64,000 nt of DNA from Cryphonectria parasitica EP155 (lineage: Eukaryota; Ascomycota; Sordariomycetes; Diaporthales; Cryphonectriaceae). The notes under the pieces are model-generated. The model worked only from the letters and a program-made list of their open reading frames with translations. It was not told where the DNA came from and searched no databases. Positions within the stretch are counted from its first letter, which is position 1, and every line of letters starts with the position of its first letter. Below are positions 1-10,641 of the stretch, piece by piece. A program made the position numbers and the translations under genes. Location of the stretch: assembly GCF_011745365.1 (NCBI RefSeq), contig NW_024468909.1, positions 2,666,001 to 2,730,000 of the forward strand, in the 5' to 3' direction.

Positions 1-213
1 GCGCTGGACGTTGAGGGCGAGGGCGATCAAGATATTGCCCACAATCGCAGTGGTGATCCCAATGATTGAGGCCCAGTTCTTTGTAGAGTCGCCAGGAGAG
101 CCATCACCGCCGTCGCCGCCGCCGTCGTCGAAGAGATAATTTGAAGATGTATAGGAGGGTATCAGGTACGGGATGGTTCGAGCGGGCAGAGAGGACAGCG
201 TCGGTAGGTACAT
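1..213 (-). CDS. NIPA-like (DUF803) magnesium transporter, N-terminal fragment
   Basis: An open frame of 71 codons starts with ATG at 213 on the minus strand and runs off the left edge, so only the N-terminus is present. After a short Gly/Asp-rich, presumably non-membrane leader (residues about 27-44) comes KNWASIIGITTAIVGNILI, followed by ALALNVQR. This closely resembles the first helix and following loop of fungal NIPA/DUF803 proteins, which are multi-pass transporters proposed to move Mg2+ across membranes. The ATG is the first in this frame in a region with no upstream coding signal. The gene would be transcribed away from the window. The family call rests on this short stretch only; another multi-pass membrane protein cannot be excluded. 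Confidence 0.72.
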   Translation of the reverse strand, partial: MYLPTLSSLPARTIPYLIPSYTSSNYLFDDGGGDGGDGSPGDSTKNWASIIGITTAIVGNILIALALNVQR

Positions 214-1987
214 GGCCGCTCAGAGGCCGTCAGTCGCGGCTGGCCGAGGACTCGAGTAACGTCTGGGTCTGGTTGTATCATGGGTAGGCGTGGTGCTGAG
301 ATGCTCAATTCTCGCGGGCTGGGGGGTTGTGATGAGCGAGGGTGGTCGTATGGCAAAGTTCTTGTCGTTATGCGAAGGTGCTGAGGGGGTTAAGTTCGCT
401 TTCTGGGGCCGAGAGGGCCGAGAAGGGGGAAAGTTTAATCAGGCACAAGCGGATTGAGCACAAATGTCGATAAGAATAGATGACGACAGCCGAAGGAAGA
501 GAAATGAAACACGGTCCAGAGAATGCACGGGATACTTTGATTCCCAAATATCCAACAAGAAAAAACCCCGAAATCCGGGTTGGAAACTGATCAGCTGCAA
601 GAACACAGTGGAGGGGAACAAAAAGATGGATTGTAGAAGAGAGGTGCCTGCAGCTAAACCTCAAATGTTGTCGTCAATGGGCAAAAACTATTCGATTGAT
701 CTAGGGAGGGAGGGAGGCTTATCGTCTGGGGGCCTGTCAGATCAGATCAAGGCCTCGAGTTGGGCTGCATGAGGCCATGCGATGCGATGCCGTCATGTCC
801 ACCTTAGCGGTGCTGGTAGAGAGTACTAGGCTCCAGTGGGCTGGTTCATAGAGGGGGGTGGGCAACTGGTAGGGCTCAGTGGTCGGGCCCCTGAAGAACC
901 GCTGCCATGGGTACCCGGGCCTGTGCCAGGGCATCATGAAAGGACCCTGGAACGGCCCGAGCAGGGAAACTCGTATAATCAAGTACTTACTAAACATGTT
1001 CTTTCACAACTCGACGAGTCGAAGTATATTGAATCCCGGACATTCCGAGCGTATAGAACACGAGATCTCGGAAGGGATTCGACATTTATGGATGTAACAT
1101 AAGTAGTACTCTTATGAAACGCTCGACACCAATATAACTTCAATCTGAAGGAAAAAGCACGAGCTGCCATCCGCTTCTTAGGATCTACGCAGCACGACGC
1201 ACTCGGGATACGTAGGTACTGCAACGAACACAATATGCTCTTCAAACACTATCCCGAGTCCGAAAGAGGTCAGAGCGTCTTAGCATATCCACTCAGCTGT
1301 AACAAGAAGTAGGGTTCTATCCAGTATGGATACTCCATCAGGAATGTGCTGCTTGATAGTAGGTGCTAAGTGTACTCTTTGTAAGATCCGTTGAACAAAC
1401 CCATCAAGCCTCGCCAACATATGGATAGTGTGGAGGGGTTCAGAGGATCACCACTAGAAACTACAAGCTGGCTGCGGGGTATGCTGAGGTGTCTAGAGGA
1501 AATGATACACAACTGGGTCTTGGAAAATATATAGGGTACATATGTGTTGTTATGTGTTGTTATGAGTCCCACCCATTGAAGGAAATAAGATGAACAAGGC
1601 GCAGCAAGTCTACTGTAAGTAAGTAACATAGTATGTTTAGCATCATGTTACATAGTATGTTGGAATAGAAGCCTGTGGAAACAGTGCCTTTTGCCCCCAC
1701 TCGCGGGAGGGCCCGCAGTATTTGCTTGACATGTGAACCCTGGAAGCAACGCATCGAACTTCGCCTCACTCACCTCATTTCCATCATTGACAAAATCACT
1801 ACCCACCTTGCTTATGACTCCACGATTCCGAGAGAGATTTCTCCCACTTTTCAAATCCCAACACTGACTCGCCTCGAGCGACCTGATTAAAAAGTTCTTC
1901 GAGGAAGCCGTGCTTTTGCTCTGGACGGATTCCACGAGCCGCCCGGTTGTTCCGAGTTTCTCCATTTGCCATCGAAAGCACAGTGCG
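214..1987. other. intergenic, divergent promoter region
   Basis: The region lies between two divergently transcribed genes, and no ORF in it looks protein-like. It contains a 10-bp tandem repeat (about 1541-1564, TATGTGTTGT copies) and two near-identical 13-mers around 1625-1662 (ACATAGTATGTT core). I see no RNA gene. Confidence 0.6.
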
Positions 1988-3508
1988 ATGCCCGAAGACG
2001 ATCCCCAATCGTCAAAGAACCCCTTCATCAGATTTAGGCAGCACGTTGACGCGCGCATTGGAAGTGGTCTGTCGCTCCTGACAGGAGGGCCAGGGCCAGA
2101 TCGTGTCTCAACAACACCTCAGCCAGATCCTCTTTCCACGCATCGATCCACCCCCTCCGAGCATACTGAAGCAGCCCGCTCAGCTTCGGGTCTGCCTTCT
2201 AGCACGCAAGCGATGTCGCCAGGCCCCTTTGACCGCAACGTCCGGACAACGACAGAGTACTGGAACGACTGGGCCCAGTCCTCGCCTTACTCCCCGTACA
2301 ACCTCCGCCACCTGCCCCAACCAGTGCCCAATGACCTACCCACTGACGTTGCCGCCGGCGATGGCCACCTCTTTGGCTACGAGGACGCCTTTGAGGACCT
2401 CCTGGCAGCCGCTGCTGACCAACCCCTGATGGACCTCCGCAAGCATGTCGAATACAAACGCATCGTCGCCAGAGCCTTCAGGCACGGTGAGGAGCCTACC
2501 TTGTTCTGGGCCAACCGCCTCGTGAATCGCGGCCTGCTGCAGAACCCCCTGCCAGCGGCCGACCTGAACCCCGGCCAGAGACGCCATGAAGTAGATACAG
2601 CCGCACCCGAGGAGCAGGTTGCGGGCCAGCGCCCCGGGTCGGTGGAGCAGTGGTTTGCCGAGCGGCGGAGGCGGGCTGCGGAACTGGAACTCCAGGAGGC
2701 GAGGCGACAGCAGGAGTTGTTTGAAAGCAGGAGGAATGACCTGTTCAAGCAATTTGATAAGAATGTTACCTTCAACCCCGCGGACTTTGTTCGTCAGGTA
2801 GAGCAGATGGCACAGGAGTTTACAAAGGAGGTATGCCAAGCGGACCTTGAGGAGTGGAAGAAGGATGCTATGAAGAAGTTGGATAAGGACTTTACATTTA
2901 ACATCGCCGACATTTTTCGCGAGGTGAAGCAGGTGGCAGAGGATTTCAAGAAGGATGTATCGGAGGTGTTCGACCTCGATGCTTTTCTGAGGACCGATGA
3001 TGACAAGACACCGCAAAGAAGGCAGCAGCCTGCGAGCGAGGACGATCTCTTCTCCGCCATCGAAAGCGCTGTGGCAGACGCGGATACGTCGTTCAGGAAC
3101 TTCGCCAAGGCCATGACGGGTGATACACAAAAGAATGAAGACGCTGAGACGTCCTGGCCTGCTGTACAATGGGCAGGATCGCAGAAGGGGCAGGCGCCAC
3201 AAACGGAGGTGGTGACTCATGATGAGTCGCACGGCAAAACGATCAAATCAACGACCCAGCACGTTGACATGTTTGGTTATGTCCACCAAAAGACTGAGAT
3301 TCGGACACTGGACAAGGATGGCAATGAAGTCAGCCGGGAATCTCGATACACCGTCCACCCTTCTTCTGACAAGGAGAACCAGGCCTTAACACAGGCCGGC
3401 CGGATCGAGTCTTCAGGTGTCGATCGCCAGGATGAGAAGGATGAGAAGGATGAGAAGGACAAGACTGTAGGCACTACAGGCAGATCCTCGGGCTGGTTCT
3501 GGCGATGA
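1988..3508 (+). CDS. conserved fungal protein of unknown function with internal duplication
   Basis: A single exon of 506 residues. The frame is open further upstream, but the first ATG in it is at 1988 (MPEDDPQSS). The N-terminal 100 residues are Ser/Pro/Thr-rich and probably disordered. Residues 251-282 and 293-324 are two copies of a 32-residue unit (consensus DKxxTFNxADxxRxV) with about half the positions identical, each likely helical. The C-terminal part has a conserved-looking segment (HVDMFGYVHQKTEIRTLDKDG), then a DEK tandem (nucleotides about 3430-3460) and the terminal GWFWR. It has no signal peptide or membrane segment. I do not recognise the family; the even composition and duplication suggest a real, conserved gene. 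It converges with the sphingolipid reductase gene downstream. Confidence 0.8.
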   Translation: MPEDDPQSSKNPFIRFRQHVDARIGSGLSLLTGGPGPDRVSTTPQPDPLSTHRSTPSEHTEAARSASGLPSSTQAMSPGPFDRNVRTTTEYWNDWAQSSPYSPYNLRHLPQPVPNDLPTDVAAGDGHLFGYEDAFEDLLAAAADQPLMDLRKHVEYKRIVARAFRHGEEPTLFWANRLVNRGLLQNPLPAADLNPGQRRHEVDTAAPEEQVAGQRPGSVEQWFAERRRRAAELELQEARRQQELFESRRNDLFKQFDKNVTFNPADFVRQVEQMAQEFTKEVCQADLEEWKKDAMKKLDKDFTFNIADIFREVKQVAEDFKKDVSEVFDLDAFLRTDDDKTPQRRQQPASEDDLFSAIESAVADADTSFRNFAKAMTGDTQKNEDAETSWPAVQWAGSQKGQAPQTEVVTHDESHGKTIKSTTQHVDMFGYVHQKTEIRTLDKDGNEVSRESRYTVHPSSDKENQALTQAGRIESSGVDRQDEKDEKDEKDKTVGTTGRSSGWFWR

Positions 3509-3823
3509 ATCACGAAGAATGTTGAGCAGGGCAGTTAGTATGGTTTCCTCCGCTCCCTCATTCGAACCTAAAGCTCTCTACTCTTTACTGAAATATATTT
3601 CATGAACTTGCTGCCAATTCTCAGTTGTAAGAACATCGTCCTCTGCGTACTTCTCAAGATGTCTTGAGATGGGTATCTCCAAGCAGGCACGAGGCTTATC
3701 TTTCACGTATTCAATGCCATGCTATACTATAATACGGACAACCTTATAGACCAATCATCGTCACTTGTAAGAGGTTCAATATCAAATCCTGTCAGAGAAA
3801 CTAGATATGATTCACCGCCGCAC
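3509..3823. other. convergent intergenic region (shared 3' UTRs)
   Basis: There are 315 bp between two convergent stop codons. The stretch is AT-richer than the flanking genes, as expected for 3' UTRs. It contains no other feature. Confidence 0.6.
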
Positions 3824-5035
3824 CTATTCCTTCCTAGGATATGTACTCGGGTGCCCCTTAGTCTTTGCAAACTTCTTGATATCGCCATTCAACACGGCCT
3901 GCACGATCAACCAGATGGGCGTCATGATCCACATCATGATGGTATCGACCAGGGCGTTGTTCCTGGCCGCGCTCCCCAGCGATCCCCACCTCATCAGATG
4001 GCCCAGCAGCGCGACGGTCACGTAGTACTGCCCCGCCTCCAGACCGGCGATGGACTTGCGCGCGACCTCGTCCGGGGTCTGCTGCGGGTCGTCCTTCTCC
4101 AGCTGGATCGTGATCTCGGGCTTAACGCGCTGCTCGTGCTCAAAGCCGGGCGACAGGATGGTACCCGGCATGACGACGTGGATCTTGACGGGCTGGTCCG
4201 GGTACAAGAGGGCCTCCTGTGTCAGGGTGTCGGCGAGGCCGCGGAGGGCCCACTTGGAAGGGTTGTAGGTGGTGTAGCCCACCACGCCGTAGAGGGCGAG
4301 CACCGACGACGTGAAGATGAGGTGCTTGGGCTGGTCGGCGGGGAACCGGTTGGCCGGGGACCACCACGCGCGCAACACGGCGTGGGCCATCTCGGAGGAG
4401 CCAAAGAAGTTGATGTCCATCTCGCGGCGCATCTCGGGCATGACGCGGTCGTCGTGGAAGAGCATCGGCGTGCTCGTCCCAGCCACGCACCAGACTATGT
4501 CGGGGGCCTGGCCGTTGTTCCACTCTGTGACCTGGGACACGACGGAGGGGGCGTAGTCTGGCTGGGAGACGTCGCATGGGATGGAGTGGAAGCGTTGTGA
4601 GGGTGACTTGGCGGCAGCCTGGTAAGGCGTGAAAAGCAGACATGTCAGCCACGGCTTTAGATATTACCAGGGAATCTTAGAGGAAGCCACCAGCTACCTA
4701 CCGAGACCTGCTTCAGCGCCTTCTCGAGCTTCTCAGCGCTGCGTGAGATGATCACGATGTTTGCGCCCTTGGCGGCCAGTTGACACGCCACACTCAGTCC
4801 CATACCCTCAGAACCTCCTGTGACGAGGACAGTCTATATTCATGGTTTCGAAAACTCTCACATCAGTCATTTGCGCATCTCAAGCATGGAAGTTTCAAGG
4901 TGCCAGGCGTACCTTGCCCTCGACGGGCATCTGATTCTTGCTAAAGAAACCCATGGTGGACGCGATGGTGACAGCCAAGAGACCTGCAGCAGCCGCAGTC
5001 AAGTGAGACGTCTTGGCCGACTTTATGTAGTCCAT
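3824..5035 (-). CDS. TSC10: 3-ketodihydrosphingosine reductase
   Basis: Three exons: 5035-4913, 4833-4702 and 4618-3824, joined in phase 0, giving 349 residues. Residues about 11-28 form an N-terminal membrane anchor. The SDR cofactor motif TGGSEGMG lies at about 46-53, and the catalytic pair is YNPSK (Tyr203, Lys207) preceded by TSS. The C-terminal tail ([19 protein letters not shown]) is a hydrophobic hairpin typical of the family. Tsc10/KDSR reduces 3-ketodihydrosphingosine to dihydrosphingosine with NADPH on the ER membrane, the second step of sphingolipid synthesis. Length and motif order match fungal Tsc10. The start at 5035 is the first ATG after an in-frame stop. It is divergent from the Sas10 gene. 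Confidence 0.92.
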
Positions 5036-5664
5036 CACCTCGCTCAACGGCAGCAGAGGCAGGGTGTTGGATCTGAACTGAGGCTCAGTAGGCTGCGATG
5101 AGATGAGCTCACTTCAGCTGGAGGGGCTCCTGTCAATCAGGCAAGGTTGTTGTTGGGTCCCTACTCTAGCCAATTTTGCGCAAACAAGCCCCCAACCGCC
5201 CACATCTGATTTATCAGGAGAGAGCTGAGCTGTTATGTGGTCCTGATTGGCCCTACAATTTTCCCAAGGTAACACGAGGATGAGGGGATGAAATCTGACG
5301 GGCAGTAAGGGAGAGTGTTCTATGTAAGATGCTGAGGCCCATGATTACGGCTACCGCTGTCTACTTAACTATGTGCTATATCTATAGTAGCAGAAAAGGT
5401 ACCGCAGTAGTACTCTGCCGTTGTCGTAGTACCCCTGCATGTGTTAATGTGGGCGGGCAGTGATTCTTATCGATAAGAATTTTCTAGTGGGACCCCCCTG
5501 GTCTTGTCTTTCAAAAGGGCCTGGAAATTTTTTGGGTGTCAATTGTACAACCGAAACCAAGTTCTGTCGATCAAGCCCGTGTGCTTTTTCCGCAACGCCA
5601 AACCTCACATATCCTGTGGCCCGTTCGAATTTCCTCTTTGGAGAAATAGAGGGAGTCACAAACC
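5036..5664. promoter_or_regulatory. bidirectional promoter between TSC10 and SAS10
   Basis: There are 629 bp between two divergent ATGs. The sequence is mixed, with a short AT-rich patch near 5370-5390, and holds no ORF worth calling. The promoter role is inferred from gene orientation alone. Confidence 0.5.
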
Positions 5665-7545
5665 ATGGCCAAAAAGAGAAAGGCGACGCGCGCCTCGGGG
5701 CCGTCAGGCCCAAGAGACCTCAACCCCGCCGACGCGCGACTTGCCATCCGCACCTACGAGGACGTCGCCGACGACCAGGAGCAGTACTTCCTTGACAAGG
5801 ATAAGATTATGCTCGAGGATGAGCCACGATCCAAGCGTGCTCGCACCGACGACCGGATAGATGACTTCCTGGAAGCATCCGACGAAGAAGTCCTCCGGGG
5901 AGACGACTCCTCCGATTCTGATGAGGAAGATGAGTACCAGGAGCTGCAGAAAGCCGCCAAGGCCCAGGCAAAAAAGATCAAGAAGAAGTCAGGCGGCGCT
6001 GCCGACGATGACGAGGAGGAGCAGGCTGGTGATGAGGGGGGCGATGAGGGCTGGTGGGGAGACTCGAAAAAGGAGTATTACAACGCCGACGCCATCGAGA
6101 CGGAGGCAGATGCCCTAGAAGAGGAGGCCGAGGCGAAGAGGTTGCAGCAGAAGAAGCTTGCTGATATGGACGAGGCTGATTTTATCTTCGATGAGGATGA
6201 GTGGGTCGCACCAGCGGAGGAGGCGCAGGACGGGGCCGATGTTGTCACGGAGGAGCTGAAGGATATCGAGGTCACGGACGACATGGGCCCCGTTGAGAGG
6301 TATCGGCTGCTGCAGGCGAGGTACCCCGAGTTCGTGCCTCTCGTTGAGGAGTTCGAAAGACTGCAACCACAACTTGTCCAGTCACAAAAAGAGGCGCAGG
6401 GCAAGCCGGCGCAATCCCTGGAAGTGGCCAAGCATTGGATTCTGGGGTGCTACGTCGCGGCGCTTGCAAGCTACTTTGCCGTGTTGACATCACCATCACG
6501 AGAGTCGAGCGAGCCTCAAATCTCGCTCAGTCCAGCAGAACTCCGGGACCATGAGGTCATGGAGACCCTGGTGAGCTGCAGGGAGGCTTGGCAGCAGATC
6601 AGAACCCTGAAGTCTGTCACGGAGCTGGCTGGCGACATGGAACTGGACTCTGCCGAGGAGAGGGACATGTTGATGGTCAAACAGGAAGCCAACTCGATCA
6701 AGAAGGCGAAGAAGAAGGCTGAAGTCAACGGCGACAGCGAGAAGAAGAAGAAGAAGACCAAGGCAGAGAAGGAGAGGCTGGCCAAGATGAAGGCAGTCGA
6801 GGCATCGCTCGCCGACCTGGACGGTCTCGTTACGAAGACGAAGAGGGCTAAGAAGTCCAAGACTGTCAAACCAGCTGCAGACAACCACTCAGACTTTGGC
6901 GAAGAGGAGACTCTGGATGCAGGGACGGCTGCTGACAAGGCGGCAAAGAAGAAGAGCCTGCGTTTCTACACGTCGCAGATTGTCCAGAAGGCCAGCCGCC
7001 GCGCTGACGCAGGACGTGACGCTGGTGGCGACCTGGATATCCCATACCGTGAGCGCCTCAGGGACCGTGCTGCCCGACTCAATGCCGAGGCCGAGCGAAG
7101 AGGCAAGAAGGACTCCAAGCACGGCACCGAGCTGGGTGATGATGAGAGCAGCGGCGACGAGAAGGTGGCCAAGCAAGTGCGCGACAACGAGGACGACTAT
7201 TACGACATGATTGCGCATCGCACCAAAGCCAAGAAGGACGACAAGACCGCGCGCAAGGAGGCGCTGGCGGCGGCGAGCATAGCGGACCGCGTGGTAGAGG
7301 TGGAGACGGTGGGCGAGGACGGCAAGCGAAAGATCAATTACCAGATAGAAAAGAACAAGGGCCTGGCGCCGAGGAGGAAGAAGGATGTGCGCAACCCGAG
7401 AGTGAAGAAGAGAAAGAAGTACGAGGAGAAGCAAAAGAAGCTGAGGAGTATGAAGGCTGTGTACAAGGGGGGAGAGGGCCCAGGAGGATACCAGGGAGAA
7501 ACCACAGGTATCAAGACGGGACTTATCAAGAGTGTCAGGCTGTAG
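5665..7545 (+). CDS. SAS10: U3 snoRNP / SSU processome protein Sas10/Utp3
   Basis: A single exon of 626 residues. The N-terminus (MAKKRK, then a DVADDQEQYFLDKDKIM segment) and the long acidic tracts at about 50-140 are typical. The central region around residues 225-330 corresponds to the Sas10/Utp3/C1D domain. The last 80 residues (INYQIEKNKGLAPRRKKD, NPRVKKRKKYEEK, ending GLIKSVRL) are the very conserved Sas10 C-terminal domain. The protein acts in the nucleolus in the small-subunit processome, which cleaves and modifies pre-18S rRNA. The yeast gene is essential and its overproduction disrupts silencing. Lys-rich linkers probably serve nucleolar localisation. The start is fixed by the conserved MAKKRK leader. 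Confidence 0.95.
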   Translation: MAKKRKATRASGPSGPRDLNPADARLAIRTYEDVADDQEQYFLDKDKIMLEDEPRSKRARTDDRIDDFLEASDEEVLRGDDSSDSDEEDEYQELQKAAKAQAKKIKKKSGGAADDDEEEQAGDEGGDEGWWGDSKKEYYNADAIETEADALEEEAEAKRLQQKKLADMDEADFIFDEDEWVAPAEEAQDGADVVTEELKDIEVTDDMGPVERYRLLQARYPEFVPLVEEFERLQPQLVQSQKEAQGKPAQSLEVAKHWILGCYVAALASYFAVLTSPSRESSEPQISLSPAELRDHEVMETLVSCREAWQQIRTLKSVTELAGDMELDSAEERDMLMVKQEANSIKKAKKKAEVNGDSEKKKKKTKAEKERLAKMKAVEASLADLDGLVTKTKRAKKSKTVKPAADNHSDFGEEETLDAGTAADKAAKKKSLRFYTSQIVQKASRRADAGRDAGGDLDIPYRERLRDRAARLNAEAERRGKKDSKHGTELGDDESSGDEKVAKQVRDNEDDYYDMIAHRTKAKKDDKTARKEALAAASIADRVVEVETVGEDGKRKINYQIEKNKGLAPRRKKDVRNPRVKKRKKYEEKQKKLRSMKAVYKGGEGPGGYQGETTGIKTGLIKSVRL

Positions 7546-7992
7546 AGATACAAATACATCATATGACATTCTCACTGAATTTATACACAAAAGAATGAGC
7601 CCTCGATTTTGGTTTAATTTTGTGCCTTCTGTTCTATAATTCGTTGTGAAAGTGGTTGAATTGTTGTGTTCAGTATGTAAAGAGTAGTATGTGTTGGTTG
7701 CGAAAGTATGGCCAACCGGTGCCGACTCGGCTTAGCTGCTCTGCACTGAGATGACAGCATGCGAGCTTCGGAGTGCATTTGTCTCCCAAGACCACGACAC
7801 AACAACGCAACAACTCCAATCAAGCGCAACAAATTCTCACAAATACTCAACTTATCGGGGTCGAATCCGATCGAGCCTCAAAAGACATGATAATACAATA
7901 ATACATTTTCAATTTCCTCGCGACGATATTGCCGCTATCCTCAAATCGAACCGAATCCTTTTCATCGTCGACCAACCCAAACAACTTTCACA
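7546..7992. other. intergenic between SAS10 and COG1
   Basis: This 447 bp tandem spacer holds the 3' UTR of SAS10 (AT-rich near 7550-7680). It then becomes A/C-rich (CAACAACG-type) ahead of the COG1 start, typical of a fungal 5' leader. No gene is seen. Confidence 0.55.
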
Positions 7993-10506
7993 ATGGCCGC
8001 AAACCTACCCGATGTCGACCTCACAACCCTCAATTCATCTGCCCAGATCTTCTCGGCTGCTCCTTCCTCCTCCGGGCAGACTCTCCCCTCGTACACGCTC
8101 CCGCAGATCCGTGCCCTGCACAAACAGATCCACCTCGCCATCGATGACAAGAAGGCCCGCCTGCGCACGCAGGTCGGCGGCAGCTACCGCGAGCTGCTGG
8201 GCACGGCTGATGCTATCGTGCGCATGAGGAGCGATATGGACGATGTGCAGGGGATCCTGGGGACGATGGGCGCGCGGTGCGGGAGGGGCGTCGTGGGAGG
8301 AAAGGTCGGCGGGCTGGCGAGGTTCACGGGGGAGCGGGAAGGGGTGGTGGAGAGCGGGAGCGGGAGGAGAGATCTGGGAGGTGCGGCGAGGGCAAAGATA
8401 CTGGCAGGATGCGTCCTTGTGCTTGCGCGCCTGCTGAAGAGCTTCAGCAGGAAGGGGGACAACAGCCAGGTGGTGGACGGGGAGCAGCTGGTGGTTGCGG
8501 CCAAGGTGCTGGTGCTGGGACGACTTCTGGTCAGGAGCTTTGATGAGAGCAAGCCTGATGTGCAGGACAGGGCTGCGGTTGAAGCTTCGATCCAGAGCCT
8601 AGACAGGCTTCGGAGACGACTGCGGAAGAGTACCGACAAGGTATTGGAGGCCGTGGGCGAGACGACGAGCCGCCAACTTGTTCTCAGGGCTCTCTGTGCA
8701 TACAGCCTGGCTACCAACTCTGGGACGCGCGACGTTGTTCGACATTTTCTCGACGTCCGTGGCAGCGCGATGGCATCGGTCTTCGACGTGGAGGAGCACA
8801 GGAGCACCGTGAATGTGGTGAGAGGCCTGGAGCTTTACACCAAGACCATACTTGATGTACAATTCCTTGTACCCAACAAGCTCACCGAGGCGATAGCATC
8901 CCTGAAGAGGGAAGCCCTCCTGTCCAGCTCATCGCTACGCGAAACCGAAGGGCTACGGCTGGACATCTACGAGCGCTGGTGCAGCGAAAAGATACGGGGC
9001 TTCAAGCCATCCATGTCGCACGATGATCTAGACGGCAAAAGGGCCGTCGAGATGCTGACAAGCTGGTCGTCCAAGGGCAGCCAGGTCCTGCTCGCCGGGC
9101 TGGAGAAGACGCTAGACCGCACGACCGAGTTCAAGATCCTGACCGAGATGCGCACCGAGGTGTTGCAGCTCTGGATACGCGACGGCGGCAAGGCGCGCGG
9201 CTTCGACCCGTCCGTGATGCTCGACAAGCTGCGCCAGACGATCAACGCGCACGTCATGGGCGTGCTCGACGCCAAGGTCCACAAGCTGCGCCTCGTCGGG
9301 TCCGAGGTGGCGTCCACCCTCGAGGTCTGGCGCGCGGGCGTGACGGACGCGCAGCAGCGGCTCTGGGACGTGGGCTCGCTCGACATGGACCTGCACTACG
9401 GCGCCGGCCCGTTCTCGCAGGACGTGATCGGCCGGCTGTACGGGCGCAATGACGCCGTTGCGCGGGCGGTCACGGGGTACAAGTCGTGGGCCTCGGTGAT
9501 TGATGACGTCGAGGAGGTGGTGGAGCAGCTGAAGAGGCAGAGGTGGGATAACGACGTGGACGAGATCGAAGACGAGGAGACTATCGAGCAGAGGCAGCAG
9601 GCTCTGAGCCGGGACGATCCGGCGCAGCTGCAGCAGAGGCTGAATGTTGCGCTGGAGAGGGCCCTTAGGGACCTCGACAAGCAGCTGTCTGAGCTGTGGA
9701 CGGCTCACGCGGACGGGGACAAGACTGGCAAGGTCGCAATGTATCTCGTGCGGATATTGCGAGACATACGGGCGAAACTGCCCAAGCTTGAAGCTGTGAA
9801 GGGCTTTGGGCTCGACATGGTTCCCTCGCTGCAAGAGAAGATCACGTCTGCTGTGGCGAGCGCACCCGTGGATGACTTTGCGAGCAACGCTCTCGCACGG
9901 AAGATGGTCGTGGGCCGAAGCTTGTGGGAGGGAAGCCCTGAGCTGCCGACGTCCCCGTCTCCTGGCGTCTTCAGGCTGCTGCGGAGCCTCATCATGGCCA
10001 TGAGTGATGCTGGGACGGACCTTTGGAGCCCAACCGCTGTCTCTTTGTTGAAGGATCATGTGGGCAAGGAGCTCTCGAACCGCTGGATGCAAGTCTTGGA
10101 TGCTCACCTCGCGCAATCCGACGTTACAGTGGAAAATGAGAAGTCTGAGGTGGAAGAAGGGGAGCCGAAAGACGAGGATGAGGAAGCCACTGCCGTCGCC
10201 GAGACGGCAAAAGAGGGCGATAGTGATGAGGCAACCCAGCAGAATGAGGCGAATCAGACAGAGCAGGCTGCAGAGGAGGCTGCCCAGAAGGTCGTGGCTG
10301 ACAAGCTACGCAAGGACCTGTTGGTTCAATGGCTCTTCGACATTGGCCTGTTGAAGTGCTCCATTCCTGCGGATGAGCTCAAGACGCTGGAAGAGGCTGT
10401 GTGGAAGGAGGCAGAGATTGAGGACACCTCGGCACGCCAACGGCTGAACAAGGCCTCGCAGGAGTACTGGAAGAGGAGCAGCCTGTTATTTGGTCTGCTC
10501 AGCTAG
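7993..10506 (+). CDS. COG1: conserved oligomeric Golgi complex subunit 1
   Basis: A single exon of 837 residues. The N-terminal region carries the Vps51/COG1 signature: a helix starting LPQIRALHKQIHLAIDDKK, then SYRELLGTADAIVRMRSDM around residues 35-85. This is the conserved helical pair by which Cog1 joins lobe A of the COG tethering complex. The rest is predicted mainly alpha-helical, with an acidic Glu-rich insert at about 710-760 (EVEEGEPKDEDEE) before a conserved helical C-terminus. COG tethers retrograde vesicles at the Golgi and maintains glycosyltransferase localisation. The length is normal for filamentous fungi and longer than the yeast protein. The ATG follows a purine-poor leader and no introns are needed. 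Confidence 0.92.
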   Translation: MAANLPDVDLTTLNSSAQIFSAAPSSSGQTLPSYTLPQIRALHKQIHLAIDDKKARLRTQVGGSYRELLGTADAIVRMRSDMDDVQGILGTMGARCGRGVVGGKVGGLARFTGEREGVVESGSGRRDLGGAARAKILAGCVLVLARLLKSFSRKGDNSQVVDGEQLVVAAKVLVLGRLLVRSFDESKPDVQDRAAVEASIQSLDRLRRRLRKSTDKVLEAVGETTSRQLVLRALCAYSLATNSGTRDVVRHFLDVRGSAMASVFDVEEHRSTVNVVRGLELYTKTILDVQFLVPNKLTEAIASLKREALLSSSSLRETEGLRLDIYERWCSEKIRGFKPSMSHDDLDGKRAVEMLTSWSSKGSQVLLAGLEKTLDRTTEFKILTEMRTEVLQLWIRDGGKARGFDPSVMLDKLRQTINAHVMGVLDAKVHKLRLVGSEVASTLEVWRAGVTDAQQRLWDVGSLDMDLHYGAGPFSQDVIGRLYGRNDAVARAVTGYKSWASVIDDVEEVVEQLKRQRWDNDVDEIEDEETIEQRQQALSRDDPAQLQQRLNVALERALRDLDKQLSELWTAHADGDKTGKVAMYLVRILRDIRAKLPKLEAVKGFGLDMVPSLQEKITSAVASAPVDDFASNALARKMVVGRSLWEGSPELPTSPSPGVFRLLRSLIMAMSDAGTDLWSPTAVSLLKDHVGKELSNRWMQVLDAHLAQSDVTVENEKSEVEEGEPKDEDEEATAVAETAKEGDSDEATQQNEANQTEQAAEEAAQKVVADKLRKDLLVQWLFDIGLLKCSIPADELKTLEEAVWKEAEIEDTSARQRLNKASQEYWKRSSLLFGLLS

Positions 10507-10641
10507 TGATATGAAATCCCTACATAGGGCCTGCAATGCCTCATAGCTACAGTGCTGTGACTTTGTTTTTAGAGAAACAAAGAAAAGAAAGGATATACAT
10601 CTAAAAGAAGCATGATATGCAGATTGCCATGAAGCAGGCGC
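10507..10641. other. short convergent spacer COG1/ECI1
   Basis: There are only 135 bp between the stop codons of two convergent genes, so their 3' UTRs very likely overlap. Confidence 0.6.

Noticed and set aside
2336..3232. 298-codon minus-strand ORF
   Set aside because: Antisense to the conserved gene at 1988-3508; leucine/arginine-heavy composition is a shadow of plus-strand codon bias.
9112..10116. 334-codon minus-strand ORF
   Set aside because: Antisense shadow of COG1; His/Arg/Leu-rich with no domain.
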